64,000 nt of DNA from Rhodocyclaceae bacterium (lineage in GTDB: Bacteria; Pseudomonadota; Gammaproteobacteria; Burkholderiales; Rhodocyclaceae): contig JALNXH010000009.1 of assembly GCA_023230455.1 (NCBI GenBank), positions 73,419 to 137,418 of the forward strand, in the 5' to 3' direction. A program made the position numbers and the translations under genes. Of this stretch, positions 8,605 to 16,761 are shown piece after piece; the stretch's first letter is position 1; the number at the start of each line of letters is the position of its first letter. The notes under the pieces are model-generated. The model was not told the origin of the DNA, made no database searches, and was given only the letters and a program-made list of their open reading frames with translations.

Positions 8605-9981
8605 ATGAGTCCAGCCCCTGCCGACGTCGAAGCAAACAACGTGCATCTCGCACGCCAATGGCTGGACCGTGCGATTTCGCTGCCATGCAGCGGTAAGCCC
8701 GCAATGATCGCGCGCGCGGCGGACATGGCCGGAGCCGTCGCCGCGACCTGCCTCGAAGCGCTGCGACGCGGCCAGTCGCTGCTGATCGTTGCGCCGGACG
8801 ACAAAAGCCTGCCGGACTTGTCTGCCGCACTCGATCTCTCGATCCGCCCGCTCTGCCTGGTGCTACCGAACGACGACTTCACCGCCCGCATCACCCTACG
8901 CGCCACCCTCGCCCTGCTGCGCAGCCGCTTGGCGCGCAGCGAGGAGCAAGACGCCGGCATCTGGGCGGCGCAGCGGAACAGACTGGCGCAGCGCGACGAA
9001 CTGTGGCGCAAAACCCTGGCCTGGAGCGCTACAGAATCGGCCGACCCATGGCCGGAGACAAGCGAAGGCCTGTTCCCGATACGTGTCGTTCCCGCCATCC
9101 GTGCCGCCCGGCTGATCGATGCCGCCGATATCGCCGTGGTTCTAGATGGCGCCCCGCTTGCCAGCGCCGCACTGGCGCAAAGCCGGATTCTGCAAATCGA
9201 TGCGCCGCGCCCGCACGCCCCCTTCCTCGGCGCCTTGGCTGAAGCCGATCCGGACGTCCATTTTCGCGCCACCGTCGAGGCGGTAACGCGGGAAATTGCC
9301 GAGCTGGAACTGGAACTGGCCACCGTGCAAGGCGAACTGGCGGAATTTACCGCCCGCTATCGGCAGTCGATCGGCGATCGGCTGGTCGAACTCGATACCC
9401 TGCAAGCCGAACTGGCGCTACGTCAGGCAAGCTGCTCCAAAGACGACCCCCTGGCACAGGACCGGGCGGCGCAAGCGCATGCCCGCGCCGAGCAATCCCG
9501 GAACGAGCAGCGCCGCTACCGCGAAGCCGCGGCGGAACGCGAAGCGGCCTTCACTCCGTCGACCGAGTTGAAAAAATTGTTTCGCCGGGTAGCGCAACAA
9601 ATTCATCCGGATCGCGCCCGCGACGAGGCCGACCGTAGCTGGCGGACCCGACTGATGGCGGAGGCCAATCGCGCGTACCGCCACAATGATGCCGCCGCAT
9701 TGCGCGACGTGCTAGCGTTCTGGGACGAAGGCCGCACTGACAGCGAGTTGCCGGAAAGCGGCCGCAGCCTTATGGAAAGCCAACTGGAGCGTCTACAACG
9801 GCGGCTGGCACAGATTCAGGACGAACTCGACCGGATCTTCGCCTCCCGTCTCTACGAATTGTTCGTAGCAGCGAAGCAGGCGCAACGCCTGCAACGCGAT
9901 TTGCTTCAGGAAATGGCCGACAAGCTCGACCTGGACATTGCAGCAGTACGCGCGCGACTCGCTACAGCGAAGCCGGCCTGA
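8605..9981 (+). CDS. J-domain-containing coiled-coil protein
   Basis: This 458-residue protein carries a J domain deep in the chain (about 318-375) with the diagnostic HPD at 334-336 in QQIHPDRA. The J domain lies between two helical regions rich in Glu, Arg and Leu (about 222-315 and 385-445) that look like coiled coils. The N-terminal 210 residues form an alpha/beta-looking domain I do not recognise; GQSLLIVAPDDKS resembles a nucleotide-binding strand but has no Walker motif. The HPD implies stimulation of a DnaK-type ATPase; the client is unknown. It is divergent from exbB. Confidence 0.75.
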   Translation: MSPAPADVEANNVHLARQWLDRAISLPCSGKPAMIARAADMAGAVAATCLEALRRGQSLLIVAPDDKSLPDLSAALDLSIRPLCLVLPNDDFTARITLRATLALLRSRLARSEEQDAGIWAAQRNRLAQRDELWRKTLAWSATESADPWPETSEGLFPIRVVPAIRAARLIDAADIAVVLDGAPLASAALAQSRILQIDAPRPHAPFLGALAEADPDVHFRATVEAVTREIAELELELATVQGELAEFTARYRQSIGDRLVELDTLQAELALRQASCSKDDPLAQDRAAQAHARAEQSRNEQRRYREAAAEREAAFTPSTELKKLFRRVAQQIHPDRARDEADRSWRTRLMAEANRAYRHNDAAALRDVLAFWDEGRTDSELPESGRSLMESQLERLQRRLAQIQDELDRIFASRLYELFVAAKQAQRLQRDLLQEMADKLDLDIAAVRARLATAKPA

Positions 9982-9994
9982 CCGTCGCCGCTCG

Positions 9995-10390
9995 TCAGCT
10001 ATCGCGCTCGATGCGCTGTAGGGCCCGAATCACGTCCCAGACGACGCTCTGGTGCGGCTCCGAAAGCCCCTCGTAAGCCCGCATCAGCTCGTAATCGACG
10101 CCTGCCGCGGGCTCTTTCACCACATACCGGCTCGGAGCGGTGCCCTCACCGAAGCGCAACCACTCGCTGGATACTCCGAGCCAGTCGGACAGCGCCCGCA
10201 ACTTGTCCTGACTAGGTAGCGCCTCGGCGTTCAGCCATTTGCGCGCTGCATACACCGTCACCGGCTTTCCCGGATAGCGCCGGTTGAAACCGCGGGCCAG
10301 CGCAGCTGGACTTGCATCCGGTTCGCCGGCTCGTCTGAGCGTCTGCCTAAGCCGATGGCTGAATTCCTCGCGTTCCCTGTTGGCTTCCAT
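9995..10390 (-). CDS. XRE-like helix-turn-helix regulator
   Basis: The 131-residue product has an N-terminal helix-turn-helix region (about 12-75) resembling Cro/CI-type or phage-like repressors, with the recognition area around VTVYAARKWLNAEALPSQ and the family-like phrase LSDWLGVSSEWL. The C-terminal part is helical with no known domain. An upstream Met at 10414 exists; the ATG at 10390 (MEANRERE) seems more natural, but neither has a clear ribosome site. It is divergent from the GGDEF gene and could regulate it. Confidence 0.75.
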   Translation of the reverse strand: MEANREREEFSHRLRQTLRRAGEPDASPAALARGFNRRYPGKPVTVYAARKWLNAEALPSQDKLRALSDWLGVSSEWLRFGEGTAPSRYVVKEPAAGVDYELMRAYEGLSEPHQSVVWDVIRALQRIERDS

Positions 10391-10516
10391 CGGCCGAAAG
10401 CTAACAAGACACAATGTGCTACTCAGTATCTAATATGTTGGTGACTTATGGTAACCTTCATTTACTATGAATAGAGCATTTTTCAAGGGCGCCGGAAACA
10501 ACGCGGAGGAAACGAA

Positions 10517-11599
10517 GTGGAAAGCCGGAGCCTGACGACCGACCGCCGCAGGGTCGACACCTTTATTCTGCGCATTCTGGCTGCGCTCTCGCCCGGGCTG
10601 ATCGCCCTGGTAGCCGCCGGAGTGCCTGCGCAGTTTGGCGCAAACTGCCACGACGCTATGGCGCCGATGGCCACCGCCGGAAACTGGAAGATTGCGCTGA
10701 CGCTTGCCGCAGGTCTGGTCGCCGGCACCTGGTATCAAACGTGGCGCCAGCCGGGCTCGCTTGCGACACGGCTGACCGTCGCTTCAGCGGTCGCAGCGTT
10801 TTGCGTGCTGAGCGTACATTTCGGTGGCGGCGGCGATGCGACGCATTTCTTCTCCATCGCCGCACTGGCACTGCTGGTGTACTACCGCGACTGGCGGCCA
10901 ATAGCGCTTTGCGGCACGCTGATCGCGCTTGCCTACACAATTGCATACCCTCTCCAGAACAACGGCTGGCCCATTACGGTTTTCGCCTGTCCGGACTACG
11001 CCACGGTGGCAACCCGCGTTGCCTCCGCGGCCGGAATCGGCGTCCTGCTTTGCCATGTCGCAGAAAGCATGGGCAAAGACGAAGACGCCATTCGCCGCAT
11101 GGCCGACATCGATGCGCTTACCGGGCTGCCGAACCGCCGCCATTTTCACGAAACATTGCGCCATGCCCTTTACTGGAGCGAGCGAAGCGGCTGTAGGCTG
11201 GCTGTCCTGTATCTCGATCTGGATTATTTTAAGCGGATTAACGATGCGCTCGGCCACGAGGCAGGCGACATCTTGCTGAAGCACGTGGCGGCGCAGGCCA
11301 GCGCCACCTTGCGCAGCGGCGATCAGGTGGCGCGTCTAGGCGGCGACGAGTTTGCCGCCATCCTCAACAATCTCAAATGCGCGGACGACGCCATCCGCGT
11401 TGCCGAGAAACTGATGTCGGCAACGCGCCTGCCCATCGTCCTTGGCGGCCACTTGACCGAGGTTTCCGCCAGCCTTGGAATCGCGCTCTATCCGGATCAC
11501 GCCGGCACCATGGAAAACCTGCTGCGCTGCGCCGATGTTGCGCTCTACCGAGCCAAGCAGGCGGGGCGCAACACCTACTGCCTGTTCGCCTCGCGGTAA
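10517..11599 (+). CDS. Membrane-bound diguanylate cyclase (GGDEF)
   Basis: The 360-residue protein has an N-terminal membrane region of about five hydrophobic segments (20-180), then a GGDEF domain (about 195-358). The active-site GGDEF at 275-279 is intact, and RSGD at 266-269 lies exactly five residues before it, so the product-inhibition I-site RxxD is also present. It should make cyclic di-GMP from GTP and be feedback-inhibited. The start is a GTG at 10517, 6 bases after GGAGGA. The sensory ligand of the membrane part is unknown. Confidence 0.93.
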   Translation: MESRSLTTDRRRVDTFILRILAALSPGLIALVAAGVPAQFGANCHDAMAPMATAGNWKIALTLAAGLVAGTWYQTWRQPGSLATRLTVASAVAAFCVLSVHFGGGGDATHFFSIAALALLVYYRDWRPIALCGTLIALAYTIAYPLQNNGWPITVFACPDYATVATRVASAAGIGVLLCHVAESMGKDEDAIRRMADIDALTGLPNRRHFHETLRHALYWSERSGCRLAVLYLDLDYFKRINDALGHEAGDILLKHVAAQASATLRSGDQVARLGGDEFAAILNNLKCADDAIRVAEKLMSATRLPIVLGGHLTEVSASLGIALYPDHAGTMENLLRCADVALYRAKQAGRNTYCLFASR

Positions 11600-11625
11600 C
11601 CCCCTGCGCAGCGCTCCGCCACGAC

Positions 11626-13602
11626 CTAATTCAGCTTGCCGCCCCGCGACAACCGGTCGAGGAACGCCCGCGCACCGTCGTGACCGTTCTGCGCCGCCTG
11701 GCGCAGCCATTTCAGCGCGGGCCGCGCGCTGCGCGGTGCCCCGACGCCGCGATAGTAGGCGCAACCCAGTTCGTACTGTGCGTTCGCTTCGCCCAGCGCC
11801 GCGGCGCGCTGTAGCATTCGCAGCGCCGCCCGGCTGTCGCGGCGTATACCCTGACCGTAGAGCAGACAGAAACCGATGCAGTAGAGTGCGTAGGCGTCCT
11901 CGTGCTGCTCCAGTGCCTGTTCGTACCAGCGCAGGGCTTCCCGGTAACTCTGCTCGACGCCACGGCCTTCGTAATAAAGATCGCCCAGCGCCATCTTGGC
12001 ATCGAACAACGTCGCCGCCTTGCGGTACCAGCCTGCTGCCTGCTCGACGTCTACCACCACGCCCCAGCCGTGGCGGTAGCATTCTCCAAGCATGTGACAG
12101 GCACGCCGATGGCCCAACTCGCCGGCCTTGCGATACAGTGCAACGGCCTTTTCCGCATCGCGCGGCGCACCATCGCCACGCATAAAGGCTTCGGCACGGG
12201 CGAACCAATAGCGTTCCAGTTCGCCCAGCGCCGGTGTCCACCCCGCTTCGGCCGCAGCGCGTAACAGTTCCTCTCCGCGTGCCATATTGGTATGCACCCC
12301 CACGCCATGCAGATAGCAGCGGCCAAGTTCCGCCTGCGCATGGATGTCGCCGGCCGCCGCCGCCGCGCGATAGTGCTCGACGGCCTGGTTCACATCGCGC
12401 GGCAGGCCTTCGCCGTGCTCATAGCAGTCACCGAGCCAGACCTGGGCTGCCGGATCGCCGCACTCCGCAGCACGGCGATACCAGACTGCCGCTTGGGCCT
12501 TGTCCTCACCGACGCCGTCGCCCCATCGGTAGCAATGGCCAAGCTTGATCGCAGCGCGGGCGTGCCCTTGGCGCGCTGCTGCGCGGTAGCTGCGGATCGC
12601 CTCGGCCATGTCCTGGGTCAAACTGCAACGGCCGAAGGCATGACACTCGGCCAGTTCGTACTGCGCCTCGCGATGCCCACGTGACGCGGCGCGGCGATAC
12701 CAAGTCAGCGCCAGATCGTTGTCCGGGTCAACGCCCGCCCCATGGCTATAGCATTGGCCGAGCAGAAACATCGCACCGGGAATGCGCGCTTTGGCGGCCG
12801 CAGCGAAATGGCGCACCGCAGCGCCAAAATCTTGCGCCGCACCTTCGCCCGAATACAAACAGAGTCCTAGGCAGTACTCCGCCGTTTCGATTCCGGCCGC
12901 AGCCGCCAATCGCCACAAGCGAACCGCTTCAGTCTTGTCTTCGGCGACTCCGCGCCCGAAAAAACGGCAGCGGGCGAGCATATCGCACGCGGCAAGATCG
13001 CCCTGCTCCGCCGCCGCGGCAAACCAGCGCGTCGCCAGGACGAAATCGCGCCGGCCGTCCAGGCCGAGATACCAGAACCGTCCAAGCCAGAACTGCGCGT
13101 CGCGAATTCCGCGCTGCGCAACGCATTGCAGCAATTCGAGCGCTCGCGTCAGATCGGCATCGATGCCATGGCCACGCAGCAGGCAGAGCGCCAGCCAGGT
13201 CAGACCGCGCGGATCGTCGCGCTGCGCCGCATCGGCAAACAGGCGTACCGCCTCGGCATGATCCTTGGGAACGCCGTGGCCGTGATAAAGCAGCCAGCCG
13301 AGCACCGATTCGCCGGCTCCGCATAGACTTTCCGCACTGCGGGCGGCCCACGCCGATGCCTGCGCATAGGACTTCGCTGCGCCCTCGCCTCCGGCATGGC
13401 GCCAGGCCAATTCGGCCTGCGCGCGCGGATTGCCGGCTTCGGCCATACGACGCAATTCGTCTGTCGCCATGTCGCGCCAGAAGCCGTCTTCCGGCCCGAG
13501 CAGGGCAAGGCCCTGCTGCAATCCGCGCTCGACAAGATCGCCATCGAGGGCTTCGCGCAGCAGATCGAGTGCCAAGGGGGAAGGAACAAGGGAGAGGGAC
13601 AT
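11626..13602 (-). CDS. Sel1-like repeat (TPR-type) protein
   Basis: This 658-residue protein is almost entirely an array of roughly fifteen Sel1-like repeats of about 36 residues. Typical units are AxxWLGxCYxxGxGVxxDxxxAVxWYRxAA, seen as WLGDCYEHGEGLPRD and LGRCYLHGVGVHTN. It has no signal peptide, catalytic motif or membrane helix, so it is probably a cytosolic scaffold for protein-protein contacts. Related arrays occur in signalling and envelope stress proteins, but the partner cannot be inferred. It is convergent with the GGDEF gene, and the region upstream holds paired DnaA boxes. Confidence 0.9.
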   Translation of the reverse strand: MSLSLVPSPLALDLLREALDGDLVERGLQQGLALLGPEDGFWRDMATDELRRMAEAGNPRAQAELAWRHAGGEGAAKSYAQASAWAARSAESLCGAGESVLGWLLYHGHGVPKDHAEAVRLFADAAQRDDPRGLTWLALCLLRGHGIDADLTRALELLQCVAQRGIRDAQFWLGRFWYLGLDGRRDFVLATRWFAAAAEQGDLAACDMLARCRFFGRGVAEDKTEAVRLWRLAAAAGIETAEYCLGLCLYSGEGAAQDFGAAVRHFAAAAKARIPGAMFLLGQCYSHGAGVDPDNDLALTWYRRAASRGHREAQYELAECHAFGRCSLTQDMAEAIRSYRAAARQGHARAAIKLGHCYRWGDGVGEDKAQAAVWYRRAAECGDPAAQVWLGDCYEHGEGLPRDVNQAVEHYRAAAAAGDIHAQAELGRCYLHGVGVHTNMARGEELLRAAAEAGWTPALGELERYWFARAEAFMRGDGAPRDAEKAVALYRKAGELGHRRACHMLGECYRHGWGVVVDVEQAAGWYRKAATLFDAKMALGDLYYEGRGVEQSYREALRWYEQALEQHEDAYALYCIGFCLLYGQGIRRDSRAALRMLQRAAALGEANAQYELGCAYYRGVGAPRSARPALKWLRQAAQNGHDGARAFLDRLSRGGKLN

Positions 13603-13640
13603 CGATGCGGGTCAACAATAACAAGCAGAGGGTATTAGCT

Positions 13641-13663
13641 TTATCCACAAAATCTGTGGATAA
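13641..13663. promoter_or_regulatory. Inverted pair of consensus DnaA boxes
   Basis: TTATCCACA (13641-13649) and its exact reverse complement TGTGGATAA (13655-13663) are separated by 5 bases, in the 265-base divergent gap between the Sel1-repeat gene and xseA. Both match the strongest DnaA-box consensus. The DNA to the right up to about 13770 is AT-richer than its surroundings. The gap otherwise holds only the two promoters, which I cannot place confidently. Confidence 0.6.
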
Positions 13664-13867
13664 GCATGTGAATAGAGCCAGGATGAAATGCCTAAACCGG
13701 CTTTCTGTCTGGTGAAAAGACAAACCGTACAAAAACGCGGCAGTATTCCATTCGAGAAAAATCAAATGTTTAACGCAAACCCTGCACAACCGGGCGTGTT
13801 TCACGACAACCACGGGACAACGATGCGCTGAACTAGAATCCAGCATCCCCACACCGCCCCCGTCCTT

Positions 13868-15184
13868 GTGTCAGACACCCCGCTTACCGTCAGCGAACTG
13901 AACCGCATCGCCCGCACCGCGCTCGAGCGCTCCCTGCCGCTGTGCTGGGTGCTGGGCGAGGTATCCAATCTGACGCGGGCCGCATCGGGCCATCTCTACT
14001 TCACGCTCAAGGACGACGCGACGCAAGTACGCTGTGTAATGTTCCGTTCGCGTGCGCAATTGCTGCCGTGGCGGTTGGAAAACGGCCAGCAGGTCGAAGC
14101 GCGCGCGCTGGCGACGCTCTACGAGGCGCGCGGCGATTTTCAGCTTGGCATCGAGAACCTGCGCCGCAGCGGTCTTGGGCGGCTGTTCGAAGCTTTTGCC
14201 CGACTCAAGGAAATACTGGCCGCCGAAGGCCTGTTCGCAATCGAGCGCAAGCGAGCCTTGCCGCGCTACCCGCGCACGGTCGGCATCGTCACTTCGCCGC
14301 AAGCCGCCGCACTGCGCGATCTGCTCGCCGCACTCCGCCGCCGAGCGCCGAACATCGAAGCCATCGTCTATCCGACCGCGGTCCAGGGGGGCGACGCCGC
14401 ACTACAGATCGCAGCAATGATCGCCCGGGCCGCTGCGCGCCGGGAATGCGACGTACTGATCGTCGCCCGCGGCGGCGGCAGCATCGAGGATCTCTGGGCA
14501 TTCAATGAAGAAGTGGTCGCCCGCGCCATTGCCGCCTCATCGATTCCTATAATCAGCGGCGTCGGCCACGAAACCGACGTCACCATCGCCGACTTCGTCG
14601 CCGACCAGCGCGCCGCCACCCCTACAGCCGCCGCCGAACTGGCCAGCGCCGGCTGGCACGCCGCGACCATGGAAATCGAAGCCGCAACCCGCGCACTGCG
14701 CCAAGGGATGCAACGCCGGATTAATAAATGGATGCAATGCGTGGATCTGCTCGGCCATCGTCTGATCCATCCCGCCGACGCGCTGTCTCTTTCGCGGCAG
14801 CGGCTGGAGCACAGCGCAACCCGCCTCCAAGCCGCGATGCAGCGCCGCTTGCGGCGTAGTGAAAATCGCTTGACGCTGACCCAGCTCGGGCTGGCCCAGG
14901 CGCGCCCGCAGCCAGAGCAGCACCGGACCCGCCTCGCGCTCGCTGCGCAGACGCTGAGATCGGCGGCCCAGATCCACCTTGCCGCACGACGGCACACGCT
15001 GTCCCGCCTGGACGCAGCACTTGCGGCGCTGGCACCCGAAGCCACGCTGAAGCGCGGGTACAGCATCGTCCGCGACGCCGCTGGCCATGTCGTCCGTTCC
15101 AGCGCTCACCTAGCCCCCGGGGCCGAAGTAAGCCTACTGTTTGCCGAAGGCAAAGCCTCCGCCCGCATCACCTCCGCAGACTGA
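13868..15184 (+). CDS. xseA: Exodeoxyribonuclease VII large subunit
   Basis: The 438-residue protein matches XseA: an N-terminal OB-fold (about 1-100, with GEVSNLTRAASGHLYFTLKD), the catalytic region containing VARGGGSIEDLWAFNEE and SGVGHETDVTIADFVADQRA, and a long helical C-terminal part. With XseB it degrades single-stranded DNA in repair. The start is a GTG at 13868 with no obvious Shine-Dalgarno sequence. No xseB is next to it; in many betaproteobacteria that gene lies elsewhere, near ispA-dxs. Confidence 0.95.
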   Translation: MSDTPLTVSELNRIARTALERSLPLCWVLGEVSNLTRAASGHLYFTLKDDATQVRCVMFRSRAQLLPWRLENGQQVEARALATLYEARGDFQLGIENLRRSGLGRLFEAFARLKEILAAEGLFAIERKRALPRYPRTVGIVTSPQAAALRDLLAALRRRAPNIEAIVYPTAVQGGDAALQIAAMIARAAARRECDVLIVARGGGSIEDLWAFNEEVVARAIAASSIPIISGVGHETDVTIADFVADQRAATPTAAAELASAGWHAATMEIEAATRALRQGMQRRINKWMQCVDLLGHRLIHPADALSLSRQRLEHSATRLQAAMQRRLRRSENRLTLTQLGLAQARPQPEQHRTRLALAAQTLRSAAQIHLAARRHTLSRLDAALAALAPEATLKRGYSIVRDAAGHVVRSSAHLAPGAEVSLLFAEGKASARITSAD

Positions 15185-15275
15185 AACGGATCGGGCACGC
15201 TTGCGCTTAACCCGCGATTAGGCTACATATACGTTGCTTACCCAAGCAAATTAGTCAACCATAAGGAGGTATCCC

Positions 15276-15371
15276 ATGCAGAATCCGCTCGACTCGTTGT
15301 GGGGGACGGTCATTGCCGGACTGGTCCTGACGCTCGTGCTGTACGCCATCGTCAAACATTTCTTGGTTTAA
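15276..15371 (+). CDS. 31-residue single-span membrane peptide
   Basis: A 31-codon frame starts at 15276 behind a strong AAGGAGGT (15263-15270) and encodes a peptide with a short polar head (MQNPLDSLWG), one hydrophobic span (about 11-26) and a KHF tail before TAA. It ends 19 bases before the start of the PuuD-like membrane protein, so the pair is probably one operon. The ribosome site is better than that of most genes here. I do not know a family for it; an accessory subunit of the next protein is a reasonable guess. Confidence 0.65.
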   Translation: MQNPLDSLWGTVIAGLVLTLVLYAIVKHFLV

Positions 15372-15390
15372 CCGGAGAAAGGAAATCGTC

Positions 15391-15882
15391 ATGGACTATG
15401 TACCTGCGCTGGCGCGTTGGATCCACTTCATGGCCGGGGTCATGTGGATCGGCCTGCTCTACTATTTCAACTTTGTCCAGGTTGCGGCGCTAAAGGCCGC
15501 CGGCGCCGACGGAACCGCGGCCGGCATCACCAAGCACGTGGCGCCACGCGCCCTGCTGTTTTTTCGTTGGGCGGCGGTCGTGACCTGGCTCGCCGGCGCC
15601 GCGTTGCTCGGCGAGGGCTTCGTCGATGCGTTCCTGTTGCGCAACGGCATGGCCCCGATCGGCGTCGGCGCTTGGCTTGGCAGCATCATGCTGTTCAATG
15701 TCTGGGCGTTAATCTGGCCCAACCAGCAAAAGGTGCTGGGTCTGGTTCAAGCCACCGATGAAGAGAAAAACAAGGCACGCCGTATCGCCTTCCTGGTTTC
15801 GCGCACCAACACGGCACTATCGATACCTCTGCTGTTTTTCATGGCAGGCGGTTTGAGTCATCGCGCCGTATTCGGCCTCTAA
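15391..15882 (+). CDS. PuuD N-terminal-domain-like membrane protein
   Basis: The 163-residue protein has about four transmembrane segments and begins with ARWIHFMAGVMWIG, resembling the N-terminal membrane domain of the urate hydroxylase PuuD. PuuD also carries a C-terminal cytochrome c domain, which is absent here, so this is the stand-alone membrane form. The histidine at residue 12 in the first span could be a metal or haem ligand, but that is inference. It follows a 31-residue membrane peptide and precedes a hairpin terminator. Confidence 0.7.
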   Translation: MDYVPALARWIHFMAGVMWIGLLYYFNFVQVAALKAAGADGTAAGITKHVAPRALLFFRWAAVVTWLAGAALLGEGFVDAFLLRNGMAPIGVGAWLGSIMLFNVWALIWPNQQKVLGLVQATDEEKNKARRIAFLVSRTNTALSIPLLFFMAGGLSHRAVFGL

Positions 15883-15902
15883 CCGTTAAAATTTGCAGCA
15901 CC

Positions 15903-15938
15903 AACGGCGGCGCTTGCCGCCGTTCTCATTGATTTTTT
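15903..15938 (+). terminator. Terminator upstream of sodB
   Basis: AACGGCGGC (15903-15911), loop GCTT and GCCGCCGTT (15916-15924) form a 9-bp stem. A run of six Ts follows at 15933-15938, slightly displaced from the stem. It would end the small-peptide/PuuD-like transcript. Confidence 0.65.
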
Positions 15939-15961
15939 CAACTGTCATAACCCTCAAAAAA

Positions 15962-16549
15962 ATGGAACACAAACTCCCTCAACTACCCTTCGCACCCGAC
16001 GCCCTTGCCCCACATATGAGCAAGGAAACCTTTGATTACCACTATGCCAAGCACCATCAGGCCTACGTGACCAATCTGAACAACCTGATCCCCGGCACCG
16101 AATACGAGAACCTCTCCCTTGAGGAAATCATCGTCAAGGCCCCCGCCGGAGGCATCTACAACAACGCCGCGCAGGTGTGGAACCACACCTTCTTCTGGAA
16201 CTGCCTCAAGCCTGCCGATGGCGGTATCCCGACCGGTGCCCTAGCTGATGCAATCAACAAGAAGTGGGGCTCCTTCGACGAATTCAAGAAAGTCTTCCAG
16301 GCCTCCGCCGTGGGCAACTTCGGCTCGGGCTGGACCTGGCTGGTGAAGAAGGCCGACGGCTCGCTCGACATCGTCAACACCGGCGCCGCCGGCAATCCGC
16401 TGAAGAGCGGCGAAGGCAAACCGCTGCTGACCATCGACGTATGGGAGCACGCCTACTACATCGACTACCGCAATGCCCGCCCCAAATTCGTCGAGACCTT
16501 CCTGGCCTCGCTCGCCAACTGGGACTTCGCGGCCGCGAATTTCGCCTGA
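15962..16549 (+). CDS. sodB: Iron superoxide dismutase
   Basis: The 195-residue protein converts superoxide to oxygen and hydrogen peroxide in the cytoplasm. Metal ligands are visible in FDYHYAKHHQAYV (His26), in QVWNHTFFW, and in IDVWEHAYYIDY (Asp and His). The segment AAQVWNHTFFW with Gln before the ligand His, and VGNFGSGWTWLV, are Fe-type features. The frame is open back to 15893, but the family start is the ATG at 15962, although only a poor ribosome site precedes it. A strong terminator follows. Confidence 0.95.
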   Translation: MEHKLPQLPFAPDALAPHMSKETFDYHYAKHHQAYVTNLNNLIPGTEYENLSLEEIIVKAPAGGIYNNAAQVWNHTFFWNCLKPADGGIPTGALADAINKKWGSFDEFKKVFQASAVGNFGSGWTWLVKKADGSLDIVNTGAAGNPLKSGEGKPLLTIDVWEHAYYIDYRNARPKFVETFLASLANWDFAAANFA

Positions 16550-16563
16550 GCGACTTTTCTGCC

Positions 16564-16597
16564 AACAAAAAGGGCACCCAAGGGTGCCCTTTTTGTT
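16564..16597. terminator. Bidirectional terminator after sodB
   Basis: AACAAAAAGGGCACCC (16564-16579), loop AA and GGGTGCCCTTTTTGTT form a 16-bp stem whose A/T flanks serve as U tracts in either direction, between sodB and the convergent thiolase gene. Confidence 0.9.
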
Positions 16598-16761
16598 GCG
16601 CCGACGGGAAGGACAGCTAACTAAGCCACCTCATTGATGAAGCGAAGATGCACGCATTCGCCTCCTGCGGCCGCTCACCCATTTCCAGCAAATGACACTC
16701 AAGTCCGCCGGCTTCGCAGCCTCCGGACCTCGCTCGAATCGCAGGCGCTCCTGGTTGGCGA

